Positions 28,317-37,563 of a stretch of 64,000 bases of DNA are shown here, piece after piece; within the stretch, counting starts at the first letter, position 1, and each line of letters begins with the position of its first letter. The DNA is taken from contig CP163498.1 of assembly GCA_041071465.1 (NCBI GenBank), positions 3,180,001 to 3,244,000 of the forward strand, given 5' to 3'. Below the pieces are notes generated by a model that was not told the origin of the DNA, did not search any database, and worked only from the letters and a program-made list of their open reading frames with translations. Origin of the DNA: Pseudomonas putida. Its GTDB lineage: Bacteria; Pseudomonadota; Gammaproteobacteria; Pseudomonadales; Pseudomonadaceae. The position numbers and the translations under genes were made by a program.

Positions 28317-29299
28317 TGAGTCAGGAGACCTTTTCGATGAAACAGCACGGTACCGATACCGTCCGCGAGCAGGCGGCCGCATGGTTTGCCCGCGTGCAGG
28401 ATGCGCCTCGGGATGCCGGGCTGCAGAAACAGTTGCGTGCCTGGCTGGCGAGCGACGAGCGCCACCGGGAAGAATACGAACACCTCGACCGCGTGTGGCA
28501 GGCCGCCGCTTTCATTCCACGCCAGCGCCTGGAGGCGCTGTGCCAACCAGACCCGGTGCAGCAGTTGCCACGTCGGCGGTTCGTGCGCCAGGCGTTGGCC
28601 GCCAGTGTCGCGGTATTGGCACTGGGCCTGGGTTGGGGCGGTTGGCACTATCAGCATCTGAACCATCAGGGCAGCTTGCAGACGGCTTTCAATGAGCGTC
28701 GTCAGGTCGAACTGCCGGATGGCTCGCAGCTGGAGCTCAATGGCAGTACACAGGTGCAGGTCGACTTCAGTGCCGGCCAGCGGCATATTCGCCTGAATGC
28801 CGGTGAGGTCATGTTCAGCGTCGCCCACGACAGTGACAGGCCGTTCGTCATCGACACCGCTCAAGGCCGCGTGACGGTAACCGGTACCCGCTTTGACGTG
28901 CGCCTGGACCCGGCCAGCACCCGTGTGGCGGTGGAGCAGGGTTCAGTGCGTGTGCAGGGCAAGGGTGCCTCGTTGGCGCAGCTCACGGCAGGGCAGGGCT
29001 CGCATATCGATGCACAAGGCCTGGTCACCGCACCCTACGCAGTCAATGCCGCCACTGTGACGGCCTGGCGCCAGGGCAAGCTGGTGTTCGACAACGCCAC
29101 CCTCGCCGAAGTCGTGGCCGAAGCCTCGCGCTACCGTAGCCAGCCATTACGGGTCGCCCCTGGTAAAGTCGCCCAACTGCGCCTGTCCAGCACCTTCAAT
29201 GTCGATGACACCGACGCCCTGTTGCGGGCCTTGCCGAGCATCCTCCCCGTGGCCATCAAGGCCCATGAAGACGGCTCCAGCGAAATAATCGCGAAATAG
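28313..29299 (+). CDS. fecR: FecR-type transmembrane sigma regulator
   Basis: 328 residues. N-terminal cytoplasmic DUF4880-like domain (WFARVQDAPRDAGLQKQLRAWLASD, EEYEHLDRVW), one transmembrane helix at about 95-112 (LAASVAVLALGLGWGGW) and a periplasmic FecR domain (LNAGEVMFSVAHDSDRPFVI, VTGTRFDVRL). Relays occupancy of FecA to FecI; the C-terminal region contacts the FecA signalling domain. Confidence 0.92.
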   Translation: MMSQETFSMKQHGTDTVREQAAAWFARVQDAPRDAGLQKQLRAWLASDERHREEYEHLDRVWQAAAFIPRQRLEALCQPDPVQQLPRRRFVRQALAASVAVLALGLGWGGWHYQHLNHQGSLQTAFNERRQVELPDGSQLELNGSTQVQVDFSAGQRHIRLNAGEVMFSVAHDSDRPFVIDTAQGRVTVTGTRFDVRLDPASTRVAVEQGSVRVQGKGASLAQLTAGQGSHIDAQGLVTAPYAVNAATVTAWRQGKLVFDNATLAEVVAEASRYRSQPLRVAPGKVAQLRLSSTFNVDDTDALLRALPSILPVAIKAHEDGSSEIIAK

Positions 29300-29407
29300 A
29301 TTCAGGTTTTTTTTCGCTCGTTCGTCTTCCTCGCCAGCTGCAACTGCCAAGCATTTCCATTTGCATGCGGTTGGCGTTTATTCCGCTCTCCAGGATGTTT
29401 CGACGAC

Positions 29408-31837
29408 GTGAACAACAACAAACCCTTCCCACGCTTGCGCGCCTTGGCGCTGGCCCTGGCGGTCAGTGCCGTGGCCGTCAACAGCCAGGCCGCAGAGGCC
29501 GGCAACACCATCCAGATCCAGGCCCAGCCGTTGGGCTCGGCGCTGACCCAGCTCGGTCAGCAGACCAGCCTGCAGCTGTTCTTCAGCCCCGAGCTGGTCG
29601 CCGGCAAGCAGGCCCCTGCGGTGTCCGGCAACCTGGCGCCGGTGCAGGCGCTGCAACAGTTGCTGCAAGGCAGCGGGCTGACCTTCGAGATGTCCCAGGA
29701 CACCGTTGTAATAAAGCCTCTGCCGACCACCCTTGAGCTGGGCAGCGGCAGCCTGGAGCTGGCACCCACCGACATTAAAGTGGTCGGTGACTGGCTGGGT
29801 GATGCCCAGCAAAGCGTGGTGCAGAACCACCCTGGCGCACGCACCGTGGTGCGCCGCGAGGCGATGGTGGAGAAGGGCGCAATGAACGTGCGCGACGTGC
29901 TGCGCGGTATCCCCGGCGTGCAAGTGCAGGACTCCAACGGCACCGGCGGCAGCGACCTGTCGCTGAACGTGGGTGTGCGTGGCCTTACTTCGCGCCTGTC
30001 GCCGCGCTCCACGGTACTGATCGATGGCATCCCGGCTGCTTTCGCACCGTATGGTCAGCCACAGCTGTCGATGGCGCCGATTTCCTCGGGCAACCTCGAC
30101 AGCATCGACGTGGTGCGGGGGGCCGGCTCGGTGCGCTATGGCCCGCAAAACGTCGGTGGGGTGATCAACTTCGTGACCCGGGCAATCCCCGAGAAAGCCT
30201 CGGCGGAGTTGTCTACCACCCTGGAAACCTCCCAGCATGGCGGCTGGAAACACACCGAGTCGGCCTTCGTCGGCGGCACGGCGGACAACGGCATGGGCGT
30301 GGCGCTGCTGTACACCGGGGTTAACGGCAACGGTTACCGTGAAAGCAACAACGGCAACGACATCGACGACGTCATCCTCAAGACTCACTGGGCGCCCACC
30401 GACGTCGACGAGTTCTGGCTCAACTTCCATTATTACGATGGCCGTGCCGACATGCCCGGCGGTTTGACCCAGGCCCAGTACGACAGCAACCCGTACCAGT
30501 CCCTGCGCGACTACGACTACTTTGCCGGCCGGCGCAAGGATGTATCGTTCAAGTGGCAGCGCCAGCTCGACGATGCCACCCAGTTCGAAGTGCTGACCTA
30601 CTACACCGACAGCTTCCGCGGCAGCGCCATCGCCTCGCGGGACATGAAGACCCTGTCGTCGTACCCGCGCAACTACCACACCTTCGCCATCGAACCCCGC
30701 GTCTCGCGAATCTTCTTCGCTGGCCCGACTACTCAGGAAGTCAGCGTGGGCTATCGCTACCTGAAGGAAGCGATGCGCGAGCAATCGACGCGCCTGGCGC
30801 TGATCGACAACGTGCCCACGTATACCCCGACTTCCGATGGCCACGTGTTCCAGGACCGCAGCGGCGGCACCGAGGCCAGTGCCTACTACATCGACGACAA
30901 GATCGACGTGGGTAACTGGACCATCACCCCTGGCGTCCGGTTCGAGCACATCAACACCGATTGGCGCGACCGCCCGGTGCTGGATGCCAACAACCGCCCG
31001 GTGCCGGAGAAGAAGCGCAGCATCACCAGCAACGAGCCGCTGCCGGCGCTGAGCGTGATGTACCACATCTCCGATGCGTGGAACGTGTTCGCCAACTACG
31101 AGACTTCGTTCGGCAGCCTGCAGTACTTCCAGTTGGGCCAGGGCGGTAGCGGCAACAACACGGCCAATGGCCTGGAGCCGGAGAAGGCCAAGACCTACGA
31201 AATCGGCACGCGCTATGACGATGGCGGCTTTGCCGGTGAGCTGACCGCGTTCTACATCGACTTCGATGACGAGCTGCAGTACATCAGCAACGATGTGGGT
31301 TGGACCAACCTCGGCGCCACCAAGCACCAGGGTATCGAGGCCTCGGTACGTTATGACCTGGCCGGGCTGGACCCGCGCCTGGACGGGCTGTCGGTGAGTG
31401 GTGGCTACACCTACACCCGTGCAACCTATGAAGGGGATATTCCGGGCTTCAAGGGGCGTGACCTGCCGTTCTATTCACGCCAGGTGGCTACTGCCGGGGT
31501 GCGTTACGCGGTCAACCGCTGGACCTGGAACCTGGACGCCTACGCCCAATCCAAGCAGCGTGCGCCGGGCACCGGGATCAATGCCGATGGCAGCTTCAAT
31601 GGCGACTACATTACCGAGCCGAGTGCCGATGGGCAGTATGGCGATATTCCGGGCTATGTGACCTGGCATGCCCGTGGCGGGTATGAGTTCGGGCCAGAAA
31701 TGTCCAACCTGAAGCTGGCGGCGGGGGTGAAGAACCTGTTCGACAAACAGTACTTCACCCGCTCCAGCGACAACAATGCCGGCATCTATGTGGGTGAGCC
31801 GCGGACCTTCTATGTGCAGGCCAGTGTAGGGTTCTGA
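29408..31837 (+). CDS. fecA: Ferric citrate TonB-dependent receptor FecA
   Basis: 809 residues, GTG start. Signal peptide, then the N-terminal STN signalling domain (about 38-115; IQAQPLGSALTQLGQQTSLQ) used in transcription signalling, plug and barrel. Strong resemblance to E. coli FecA, for example VVGDWLGDA, RSTVLIDGIPAAFAPYGQPQ, GPQNVGGVINFVTRAIP, ADMPGGLTQAQYD and GIYVGEPRTFY, supports ferric citrate as substrate. Ends in Phe. The 108-base gap after fecR should hold the FecI-dependent promoter. Confidence 0.93.
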   Translation: MNNNKPFPRLRALALALAVSAVAVNSQAAEAGNTIQIQAQPLGSALTQLGQQTSLQLFFSPELVAGKQAPAVSGNLAPVQALQQLLQGSGLTFEMSQDTVVIKPLPTTLELGSGSLELAPTDIKVVGDWLGDAQQSVVQNHPGARTVVRREAMVEKGAMNVRDVLRGIPGVQVQDSNGTGGSDLSLNVGVRGLTSRLSPRSTVLIDGIPAAFAPYGQPQLSMAPISSGNLDSIDVVRGAGSVRYGPQNVGGVINFVTRAIPEKASAELSTTLETSQHGGWKHTESAFVGGTADNGMGVALLYTGVNGNGYRESNNGNDIDDVILKTHWAPTDVDEFWLNFHYYDGRADMPGGLTQAQYDSNPYQSLRDYDYFAGRRKDVSFKWQRQLDDATQFEVLTYYTDSFRGSAIASRDMKTLSSYPRNYHTFAIEPRVSRIFFAGPTTQEVSVGYRYLKEAMREQSTRLALIDNVPTYTPTSDGHVFQDRSGGTEASAYYIDDKIDVGNWTITPGVRFEHINTDWRDRPVLDANNRPVPEKKRSITSNEPLPALSVMYHISDAWNVFANYETSFGSLQYFQLGQGGSGNNTANGLEPEKAKTYEIGTRYDDGGFAGELTAFYIDFDDELQYISNDVGWTNLGATKHQGIEASVRYDLAGLDPRLDGLSVSGGYTYTRATYEGDIPGFKGRDLPFYSRQVATAGVRYAVNRWTWNLDAYAQSKQRAPGTGINADGSFNGDYITEPSADGQYGDIPGYVTWHARGGYEFGPEMSNLKLAAGVKNLFDKQYFTRSSDNNAGIYVGEPRTFYVQASVGF

Positions 31838-31852
31838 CACCGCGTCGCCTGA

Positions 31853-31933
31853 TTCGCGGGCAAGCCCGCTCCCACAGGATTGCGCAAAGCCTAGGGTAAG
31901 CGCGAGCCCTGTGGGAGCGGGCTTGCCCGCGAA
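31853..31933. repeat. REPIN: two REP copies in perfect inverted orientation
   Basis: Arms at 31853-31878 and 31908-31933 are exact reverse complements over 26 bases, separated by 29 bases. Each contains CGGGCAAGCCCG followed by CTCCCACAGG. It lies between the fecA stop and the stop of the convergent Opu ATPase, so it may also serve as a bidirectional terminator. Confidence 0.88.
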
Positions 31934-31942
31934 GAGGCCGGT

Positions 31943-33100
31943 TCAGGAAATCACTGCTTCAGCCGGCGACACGATCGAAGTCTTCGCCCCGCGCGACCTT
32001 CCTGAACTCAGGTAGGCCGCAATCGACTCCTGCGTCACCTCGCCCAAAAACACCTGTTCGGCATCCAGCACTGGCAACCACGCCCGGTTGAACTCGTACA
32101 TGCGCGACAGCAGGATGCGCAAATGTTCATCGTGCGATGCCGTGGCATTGAACGGCCGTAGGAAGTCGCCACAGGTGCCTTGCTGGCGGTGCATGTCGCG
32201 CCGGCGCACATAGCCCAGCGCCTTGTTCTGCGCATCGGTCACCACCACATAGCGGCGGTCGTGTTCATCAAGCAGTTCCAGTGCATCGTTTACAGGCGTT
32301 TCCGGGCTTACCGACGGCGCGTTGTCTGCGGCATCCTCGGCACGCACCAGCAGCAGGCGCTTGAGGGTGCTGTCCTGGCCAACGAAGTTGCTGACGAACT
32401 CATCGGCCGGGTGGGCCAGCAGGGTGTCCGGGTGGTCCAGCTGCAACAGCTTGCCGGCACGGAAGATGGCAATCTTGTCGCTCAGCTTGATCGCTTCGTC
32501 GATGTCGTGGCTGACCATGATCACCGTCTTGTTCAGCGCCCGCTGCATTTCGAAGAACTCGTTCTGGATCATTTCGCGGTTGATCGGGTCGACCGCGCCG
32601 AACGGCTCGTCCATCAACAGTACCGGTGCTTCGGCAGCCAGCGCGCGGATCACGCCAATGCGCTGCTGCTGGCCACCGGAAAGTTCGCGTGGGTAGCGCT
32701 GCAGGTACTGTTTAGGTTCGAGCTTGATCATGTGCATCAGCTCGCGGGCGCGTTCATGGCACTTTTGCTTGTCCCAGCCAAGCAGGCGCGGCACTACGGT
32801 GATGTTCTCTTCGATGGTCATGTTGGGGAACAAACCGATCTGCTGGATCACGTAACCGATGTGCCGGCGCAAGGTCACTTCGTCCAGCCCGGTGGTGTCT
32901 TCGCCATTGATGAACACTTGGCCGGAGGTCGGTGTGATCAGGCGGTTGATCATTTTCAGCGTGGTGCTCTTGCCGCAGCCCGAAGGGCCGAGGAACACGC
33001 AGATTTCCCCTTCGTTGACCGTAAGGCTTACCGAGTCGACGGCTTTGACGTCCTTGCCGTTGACGTTGAAGGTTTTGCTGAGGTTCTTCAGTTCGATCAT
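31943..33100 (-). CDS. Opu-type osmoprotectant ABC transporter ATPase with CBS domains
   Basis: 385 residues. ABC ATPase with Walker A GPSGCGKST, Q-loop, signature LSGGQQQR and Walker B VLLMDEP. The C-terminal third is a CBS-domain pair (VNDALELLDEHDRRYVVV; LLSRMYEFNRAWLPVLDAEQVF) that senses ionic strength in OpuA/OpuC relatives. Powers import of glycine betaine, choline or carnitine. Overlaps the upstream permease by 4 bases. Confidence 0.9.
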   Translation of the reverse strand: MIELKNLSKTFNVNGKDVKAVDSVSLTVNEGEICVFLGPSGCGKSTTLKMINRLITPTSGQVFINGEDTTGLDEVTLRRHIGYVIQQIGLFPNMTIEENITVVPRLLGWDKQKCHERARELMHMIKLEPKQYLQRYPRELSGGQQQRIGVIRALAAEAPVLLMDEPFGAVDPINREMIQNEFFEMQRALNKTVIMVSHDIDEAIKLSDKIAIFRAGKLLQLDHPDTLLAHPADEFVSNFVGQDSTLKRLLLVRAEDAADNAPSVSPETPVNDALELLDEHDRRYVVVTDAQNKALGYVRRRDMHRQQGTCGDFLRPFNATASHDEHLRILLSRMYEFNRAWLPVLDAEQVFLGEVTQESIAAYLSSGRSRGAKTSIVSPAEAVIS

Positions 33101-33750
33101 GAGCGCAGTCCTTCTGGAGTCAGGGCACGTTGCAGGGTTTGCAGCAGCAGGTCGGCGATGATGGCCAGCAGGCTGACCAGCACGGCGCCGACCAGCAGCA
33201 TCGACATGTCGCTGCGGCTGATGGAGGTGAGGATGAGCACGCCCAGGCCACCGGCGCCGATGGTGGCGGCAATGGTCATGACGCCAATGTTCATCACCAC
33301 GGCGGTGCGCACACCGGCGAGAATCACTGGTACGGCGATGGGCAGCTCGACCATGCGCAGGCGCTGGCCGAAAGTCATGCCGATGCCGCGTGCGGCTTCA
33401 CGGATTCCGGGCTCGACATTGGTCAGGGCCAGGTAGGTGTTGCGCAGGATTGGCAGCAGCGAATACAGGAACACCGCAGTAATCGCCGGCAACGGCCCCA
33501 GGCCCTGGCCGAACTTGGAGTAGAACGGCAACAGCAAGCCGAACAGGGCGATAGAAGGGATGGTCAACAGCACCGTGGCGCTGGCTTGCAGCGGGCCTGC
33601 GAGGGTTGGGAAGCGGGTCATCAGGATGCCCAGCGGAACCCCCACGAGGATTGCCAGGCTTACGGCAATGCCCACCAGGGTGATGTGCTGCCAGGTCAGT
33701 TGCAGCACCTGTGCCCAGTCCAGGTGGCTGAAGGTATCGATCAGGTTCAT
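33097..33750 (-). CDS. Opu-type ABC transporter permease 1
   Basis: 217 residues with five to six transmembrane helices and the permease EAA-like loop (NVEPGIREAARGIGMTFGQRL). Part of a four-gene operon: permease 2, binding protein, this permease, ATPase. Four-base overlaps with both neighbours suggest coupled translation. Substrate is probably a quaternary ammonium osmolyte. Confidence 0.9.
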   Translation of the reverse strand: MNLIDTFSHLDWAQVLQLTWQHITLVGIAVSLAILVGVPLGILMTRFPTLAGPLQASATVLLTIPSIALFGLLLPFYSKFGQGLGPLPAITAVFLYSLLPILRNTYLALTNVEPGIREAARGIGMTFGQRLRMVELPIAVPVILAGVRTAVVMNIGVMTIAATIGAGGLGVLILTSISRSDMSMLLVGAVLVSLLAIIADLLLQTLQRALTPEGLRS

Positions 33751-34661
33751 GGCTGGCCCTCGCTGTTCAGTGGGTGCTCACGCAGGAAAGTGGTGGCCAC
33801 GGCGGTGGGGTTCTGGTGCTCGACATCGACCTTGGCGTTGAGCTGGCGCATGGTTTCGTCGTCCAACTGCTCGGCCAGCGGCTTGAGCAGGGCGACCAGC
33901 TGCGGGTTGGCGTCGAGCACGGCTTTGCGCACAACGGGTGCTGCGGTGTAGTCAGGGAAGTAGTGCTTGTCGTCTTCCAGCAGCTTGAGGTCGAAGGCGT
34001 TAAGGCGGCCGTCGGTGGTGTACACCAGGCCGGCGAACACCTGGTTGTTGCGCATGGCGGTGTACACCAGGCCCCCGTCCATCTGGCGGATATTGCGCCG
34101 GTCCAGCGGCAGGCCGTACATCTCGCGCAGGCCGACCAGGCCGTCGGGGCGGTTGGCGAACTCGGTGTCCAGCGCCACCAGGTGGGTACGCTGGCTTTCG
34201 TCGCGCAGCACCTGGTTGAGGTCGCTGATGGTGTTGACCTGCGGGTAGGCGTCAGCCACTTGCTTGGGCAGGCCCAGCGCGTAGGTGTTGCTGAACTTCG
34301 ACGGGGTCAGCCAGATCAGGTCCTTTTTCGCATCCAGCGCCTTCACCCTGGCGAAGGTGGCTTCGGCACTGGGCATGCGCTCATCGATGTGGTTGTACGA
34401 CACCAGCGACACGCCGGTGTATTCCCACATCAGGTCGAGCTGGCCGGTTTCCTGGGCCTGGCGCGCGATGTTGCTGCCAAGGCCGGTGGTGACGCGTACG
34501 TCGAAGCCGTTGGCGCGCAGGTATTGCGCGGTGATTTCGGCAAGCACGGTCTGTTCGGTGAACACCCGCGCGCCGATGCGGATCAGCGGTTTTTCCGCCG
34601 CCTGGGCAAATCCTGCGAACAGCAGGGCCGCGCCCAGCAGCAAGGCGATTCTCTTCTTCAT
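33747..34661 (-). CDS. Opu-type glycine betaine/choline-binding protein
   Basis: 304 residues from MKKRIALLLGA; signal peptide ends near AQA-AEK. A QAT/OpuAC-type periplasmic binding protein (IRIGARVFTEQTVLAEITAQYL, MWEYTGVSLVSY, MDGGLVYTAMRNNQVFAGLVY). A longer upstream frame exists but only this start gives a signal peptide. Lies between the two permease genes. Confidence 0.9.
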   Translation of the reverse strand: MKKRIALLLGAALLFAGFAQAAEKPLIRIGARVFTEQTVLAEITAQYLRANGFDVRVTTGLGSNIARQAQETGQLDLMWEYTGVSLVSYNHIDERMPSAEATFARVKALDAKKDLIWLTPSKFSNTYALGLPKQVADAYPQVNTISDLNQVLRDESQRTHLVALDTEFANRPDGLVGLREMYGLPLDRRNIRQMDGGLVYTAMRNNQVFAGLVYTTDGRLNAFDLKLLEDDKHYFPDYTAAPVVRKAVLDANPQLVALLKPLAEQLDDETMRQLNAKVDVEHQNPTAVATTFLREHPLNSEGQP

Positions 34662-34675
34662 AACGTTCCCTATCC

Positions 34676-35388
34676 TTATTGGGCCAGGCCACGTTCCAGC
34701 CAGCGCTTGCTGGAGAAACTCACCGCGGCATCCAGCACCAACGCCAGCAGTGCGGTGCACGCGGCACCCAGCAGCAGCTGCGGCTGGTTGTTCAGGGCGA
34801 TGCCGGGGAAGATCAGGCTGCCCAGGCTGTTGGCGCCAATCAGGAACGCCAGCGGTGCGGTACCCACGTTCAGCGCCAGGGCCACGCGTACACCACCGAC
34901 GATGATCGGCACCGCGTTGGGCAGTTCCACCTGCCACAGTTGCTGGCGCGGGGTCATGCCGATGCCGGTGGCGGCTTCCTTGAGCGAGGCGGGGACGTTT
35001 TTCAGGCCCTCGTAGGTGTTGCGCACGATAGGCAGGAGGGAGGCGAGGAACAGTGCGAAGATCGCAGGCCCGGCGCCGATGCCCAGAATACTCAGGGCGA
35101 TGGCCAGAACGGCCAAGGGGGGATGGTGTTGCCAACGTTGAAAAACTGCATGAAGCGCTCGGCTTTGTCGACCCGGTGCGGTCGACTCAACGCAATGCCG
35201 GCGGGGATGCCCACGGCCAACGCCGCCGCCATCGAAGCCAGCACCAGTATCAGGTGCGCTTGCAGGTAGAACCCAAGATCGTCGCGATAACGCGCGATCG
35301 TGTCGATGCCGATCCAGTGGATCAGCAGGGCCAGGATGACGAGCACGGTGGCGCATCCCAACAGCCCTTTACCGTAGCGTTTAGCCAC
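34676..35388 (-). pseudogene. Opu-type permease 2, frameshifted in a homopolymer
   Basis: The N-terminal part (VAKRYGKGLLGCATVLVIL to FFNVGNTIPP) starts at GTG 35388 with an AGGAG site, and its frame ends past the shift. The rest (AVLAIALSILGIG, LLPIVRNTYEGLKNVP, EAATGIGMTPRQ) is in another frame and ends at 34676. The break is at a run of six Cs on the minus strand (35117-35122) where seven are needed for Ile-Pro-Pro-Leu-Ala. With one base added the product is 237 residues with normal permease structure. As written the transporter would be dead, although its three partner genes are intact. Confidence 0.9.
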
Positions 35389-35749
35389 AGGCGGACTCCT
35401 TGTGTTGTCGGCGAGCACACTTCTTTTTTGCCGGCCAGTCCTGGCGGCGATTGGTGTGTTCGCGAGTAGCAGCGTGACGCACGCCGAAGGCTGCGATCAG
35501 GCCATGAGCCGAACCCCGTCGGGCCCGAAAATGCTGATGAAACCAGTCCCCAACCGAAGCGGGTTGCAGGGGAGTGGACGTCTCCGTGGGCGTAAAGGTT
35601 CCCATCTGAGGCGGCATTTGGCCAGCGTTAATCACTGGGTGGTGGGTTTTTTGGCGAGAAAAACAGCGGCTTAATGCACTGTAGGCGTTGAAATAACTGC
35701 GCTGCGGCCATCTGTCGTGATAAAGCGATTGCCTGTTGAATTTGTTGTG

Positions 35750-35860
35750 CCTGTCCCGGCCCCTTCGCGGGCACGCCCGCTCCCACAGGGCTCTCTATTG
35801 TCCTCAAGCCTTTTGCAGAACCTGTGGGAGCGGGCGTGCCCGCGAAAGGGCCGGGACAGG
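35750..35860. repeat. REPIN with 40-base arms
   Basis: Arms at 35750-35789 and 35821-35860 are reverse complements over 40 bases with one mismatch, separated by 31 bases. Each includes the REP core CCCGCTCCCACAGG and an outer GGCC-rich segment. It begins 197 bases before prfC. Confidence 0.88.
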
Positions 35861-35880
35861 TGTCACTGGTTCAGCAAGTT

Positions 35881-35908
35881 TTGGTCTGGGCCCAACTTCA
35901 GGTATGAT
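35881..35908 (+). promoter_or_regulatory. prfC promoter
   Basis: -35 TTGGTC (35881-35886), 16-base spacer, -10 TATGAT (35903-35908), 38 bases before the prfC ATG. The -10 matches the consensus at five of six positions. Confidence 0.55.
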
Positions 35909-35946
35909 ATCGCCCCTTTTTGAATCCCCCAGTCAGGCGATTTCCC

Positions 35947-37530
35947 ATGACCAACCAGGCCGCCGAAGTCGCGAAGCGCCGCACTTTCGCAATTATTTCC
36001 CACCCCGACGCTGGTAAGACCACCATCACCGAGAAGCTGTTGCTGATGGGCAAGGCCATTGCCGTCGCCGGTACCGTGAAGTCGCGCAAGTCCGACCGCC
36101 ACGCCACCTCCGACTGGATGGAAATGGAGAAGCAGCGCGGCATCTCCATCACCACCTCGGTGATGCAGTTCCCGTACCGCGAGCACATGATCAACCTGCT
36201 CGACACCCCCGGCCACGAAGACTTCTCGGAAGACACCTACCGCACCCTGACCGCGGTGGACTCGGCGCTGATGGTGCTCGACGGCGGTAAAGGTGTAGAG
36301 CCGCGTACCATCGCCCTGATGGACGTGTGCCGCCTGCGCGACACACCAATCGTCAGCTTCATCAACAAACTCGACCGAGACATTCGCGACCCGATCGAGC
36401 TGCTCGACGAGATCGAAGCCGTTCTGAAGATCAAGGCCGCGCCAATTACCTGGCCGATCGGTTGCTACCGCGATTTCAAGGGCGTGTATCACCTGACCGG
36501 TGACTACATCGTGGTGTACACCCCAGGCCACGGCCACGAGCGCACCGAAGCCAAGATCATCCAGAACCTGGACTCGGACGAAGCCCGCGCCCACCTGGGC
36601 GACCAGTACGACTCGTTCGTCGAGCAACTGGAGCTGGTGCAGGGCGCCTGCCACGAGTTCAACCAGGACGAGTTCATCAACGGCCAGCTCACCCCGGTGT
36701 TCTTCGGTACCGCATTGGGCAACTTCGGTGTCGACCACGTGCTCGACGCGGTAGTCGACTGGGCGCCGCGCCCGCTGGGCCGTGTTGCCCACGAGCGTAC
36801 CGTGGAGCCTGTGGAAGAGAAGTTCACCGGTTTCGTGTTCAAGATCCAGGCAAACATGGACCCGAAACACCGCGACCGTATCGCCTTCATGCGTATCTGC
36901 TCGGGCAAGTACGAGAAGGGCATGAAAATGCGCCACGTTCGCCTGAACAAGGACCTGCGTATCGGCGATGCGCTGACCTTCTTCTCCTCCGAGCGCGAGC
37001 AGTTGGAAGAGGCCTTTGCCGGTGACATCATCGGCCTGCACAACCACGGCACCATCCAGATCGGCGACACCTTCACCGAAGGCGAGGCGCTGGGCTTCAC
37101 CGGTATCCCGCACTTCGCTCCGGAGCTGTTCCGCCGCGTTCGCCTGAAGGACCCGCTGAAATCCAAGCAACTGCGTCAGGGCCTGCAGCAGTTGGCCGAA
37201 GAGGGTGCGACCCAGGTGTTCTTCCCGGAGCGCAGCAACGACATCATCCTCGGTGCGGTGGGTGTGCTGCAGTTCGACGTGGTCGCCAGCCGCCTGAAGG
37301 AAGAATACAAGGTCGAGTGCGCCTACGAGCCGATCACCGTATGGTCGGCGCGCTGGATCAGCTGCGATGACAAGAAGAAGCTCGAGGAATTCCAGACCAA
37401 GGCCATGGAAAACCTGGCCATCGACGGTGGCGGGCACCTGACCTACCTGGCGCCGACCCGGGTCAACCTGGCGCTGATGGAAGAGCGCTGGCCGGACATC
37501 AAGTTCCGCGCTACCCGCGAGCATCATTGA
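35947..37530 (+). CDS. prfC: Peptide chain release factor 3
   Basis: 527 residues from [14 protein letters not shown], the family start; an upstream in-frame start would add nine residues. Translational GTPase that recycles RF1/RF2 after termination. G1 SHPDAGKTT, switch region [11 protein letters not shown]3 [12 protein letters not shown] and G4 NKLD are present. Confidence 0.97.
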
Positions 37531-37540
37531 GTATTGGAGT

Positions 37541-37561
37541 TGGGGCCGCGAAGCGGCCCCA
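37541..37561. terminator. Hairpin between convergent prfC and the PotF-like gene
   Basis: Perfect 9-base stem TGGGGCCGC / GCGGCCCCA with loop GAA, followed by ATTTCAATTT on the plus strand. It fills the gap between the two stops. Confidence 0.75.
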
Positions 37562-37563
37562 TT

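Larger units (their letters stand above)
35389..35946. other. 558-base divergent region between the Opu operon and prfC
   Basis: No convincing gene. Holds the Opu operon 5' region, a large REPIN (35750-35860) and the prfC promoter (35881-35908). A 90-codon plus-strand open frame from 35402 lacks a ribosome site and family resemblance. Confidence 0.6.

Noticed and set aside
35402..35674. 90-codon plus-strand frame upstream of prfC
   Set aside because: No ribosome site and no family resemblance; overlaps the Opu operon 5' region.
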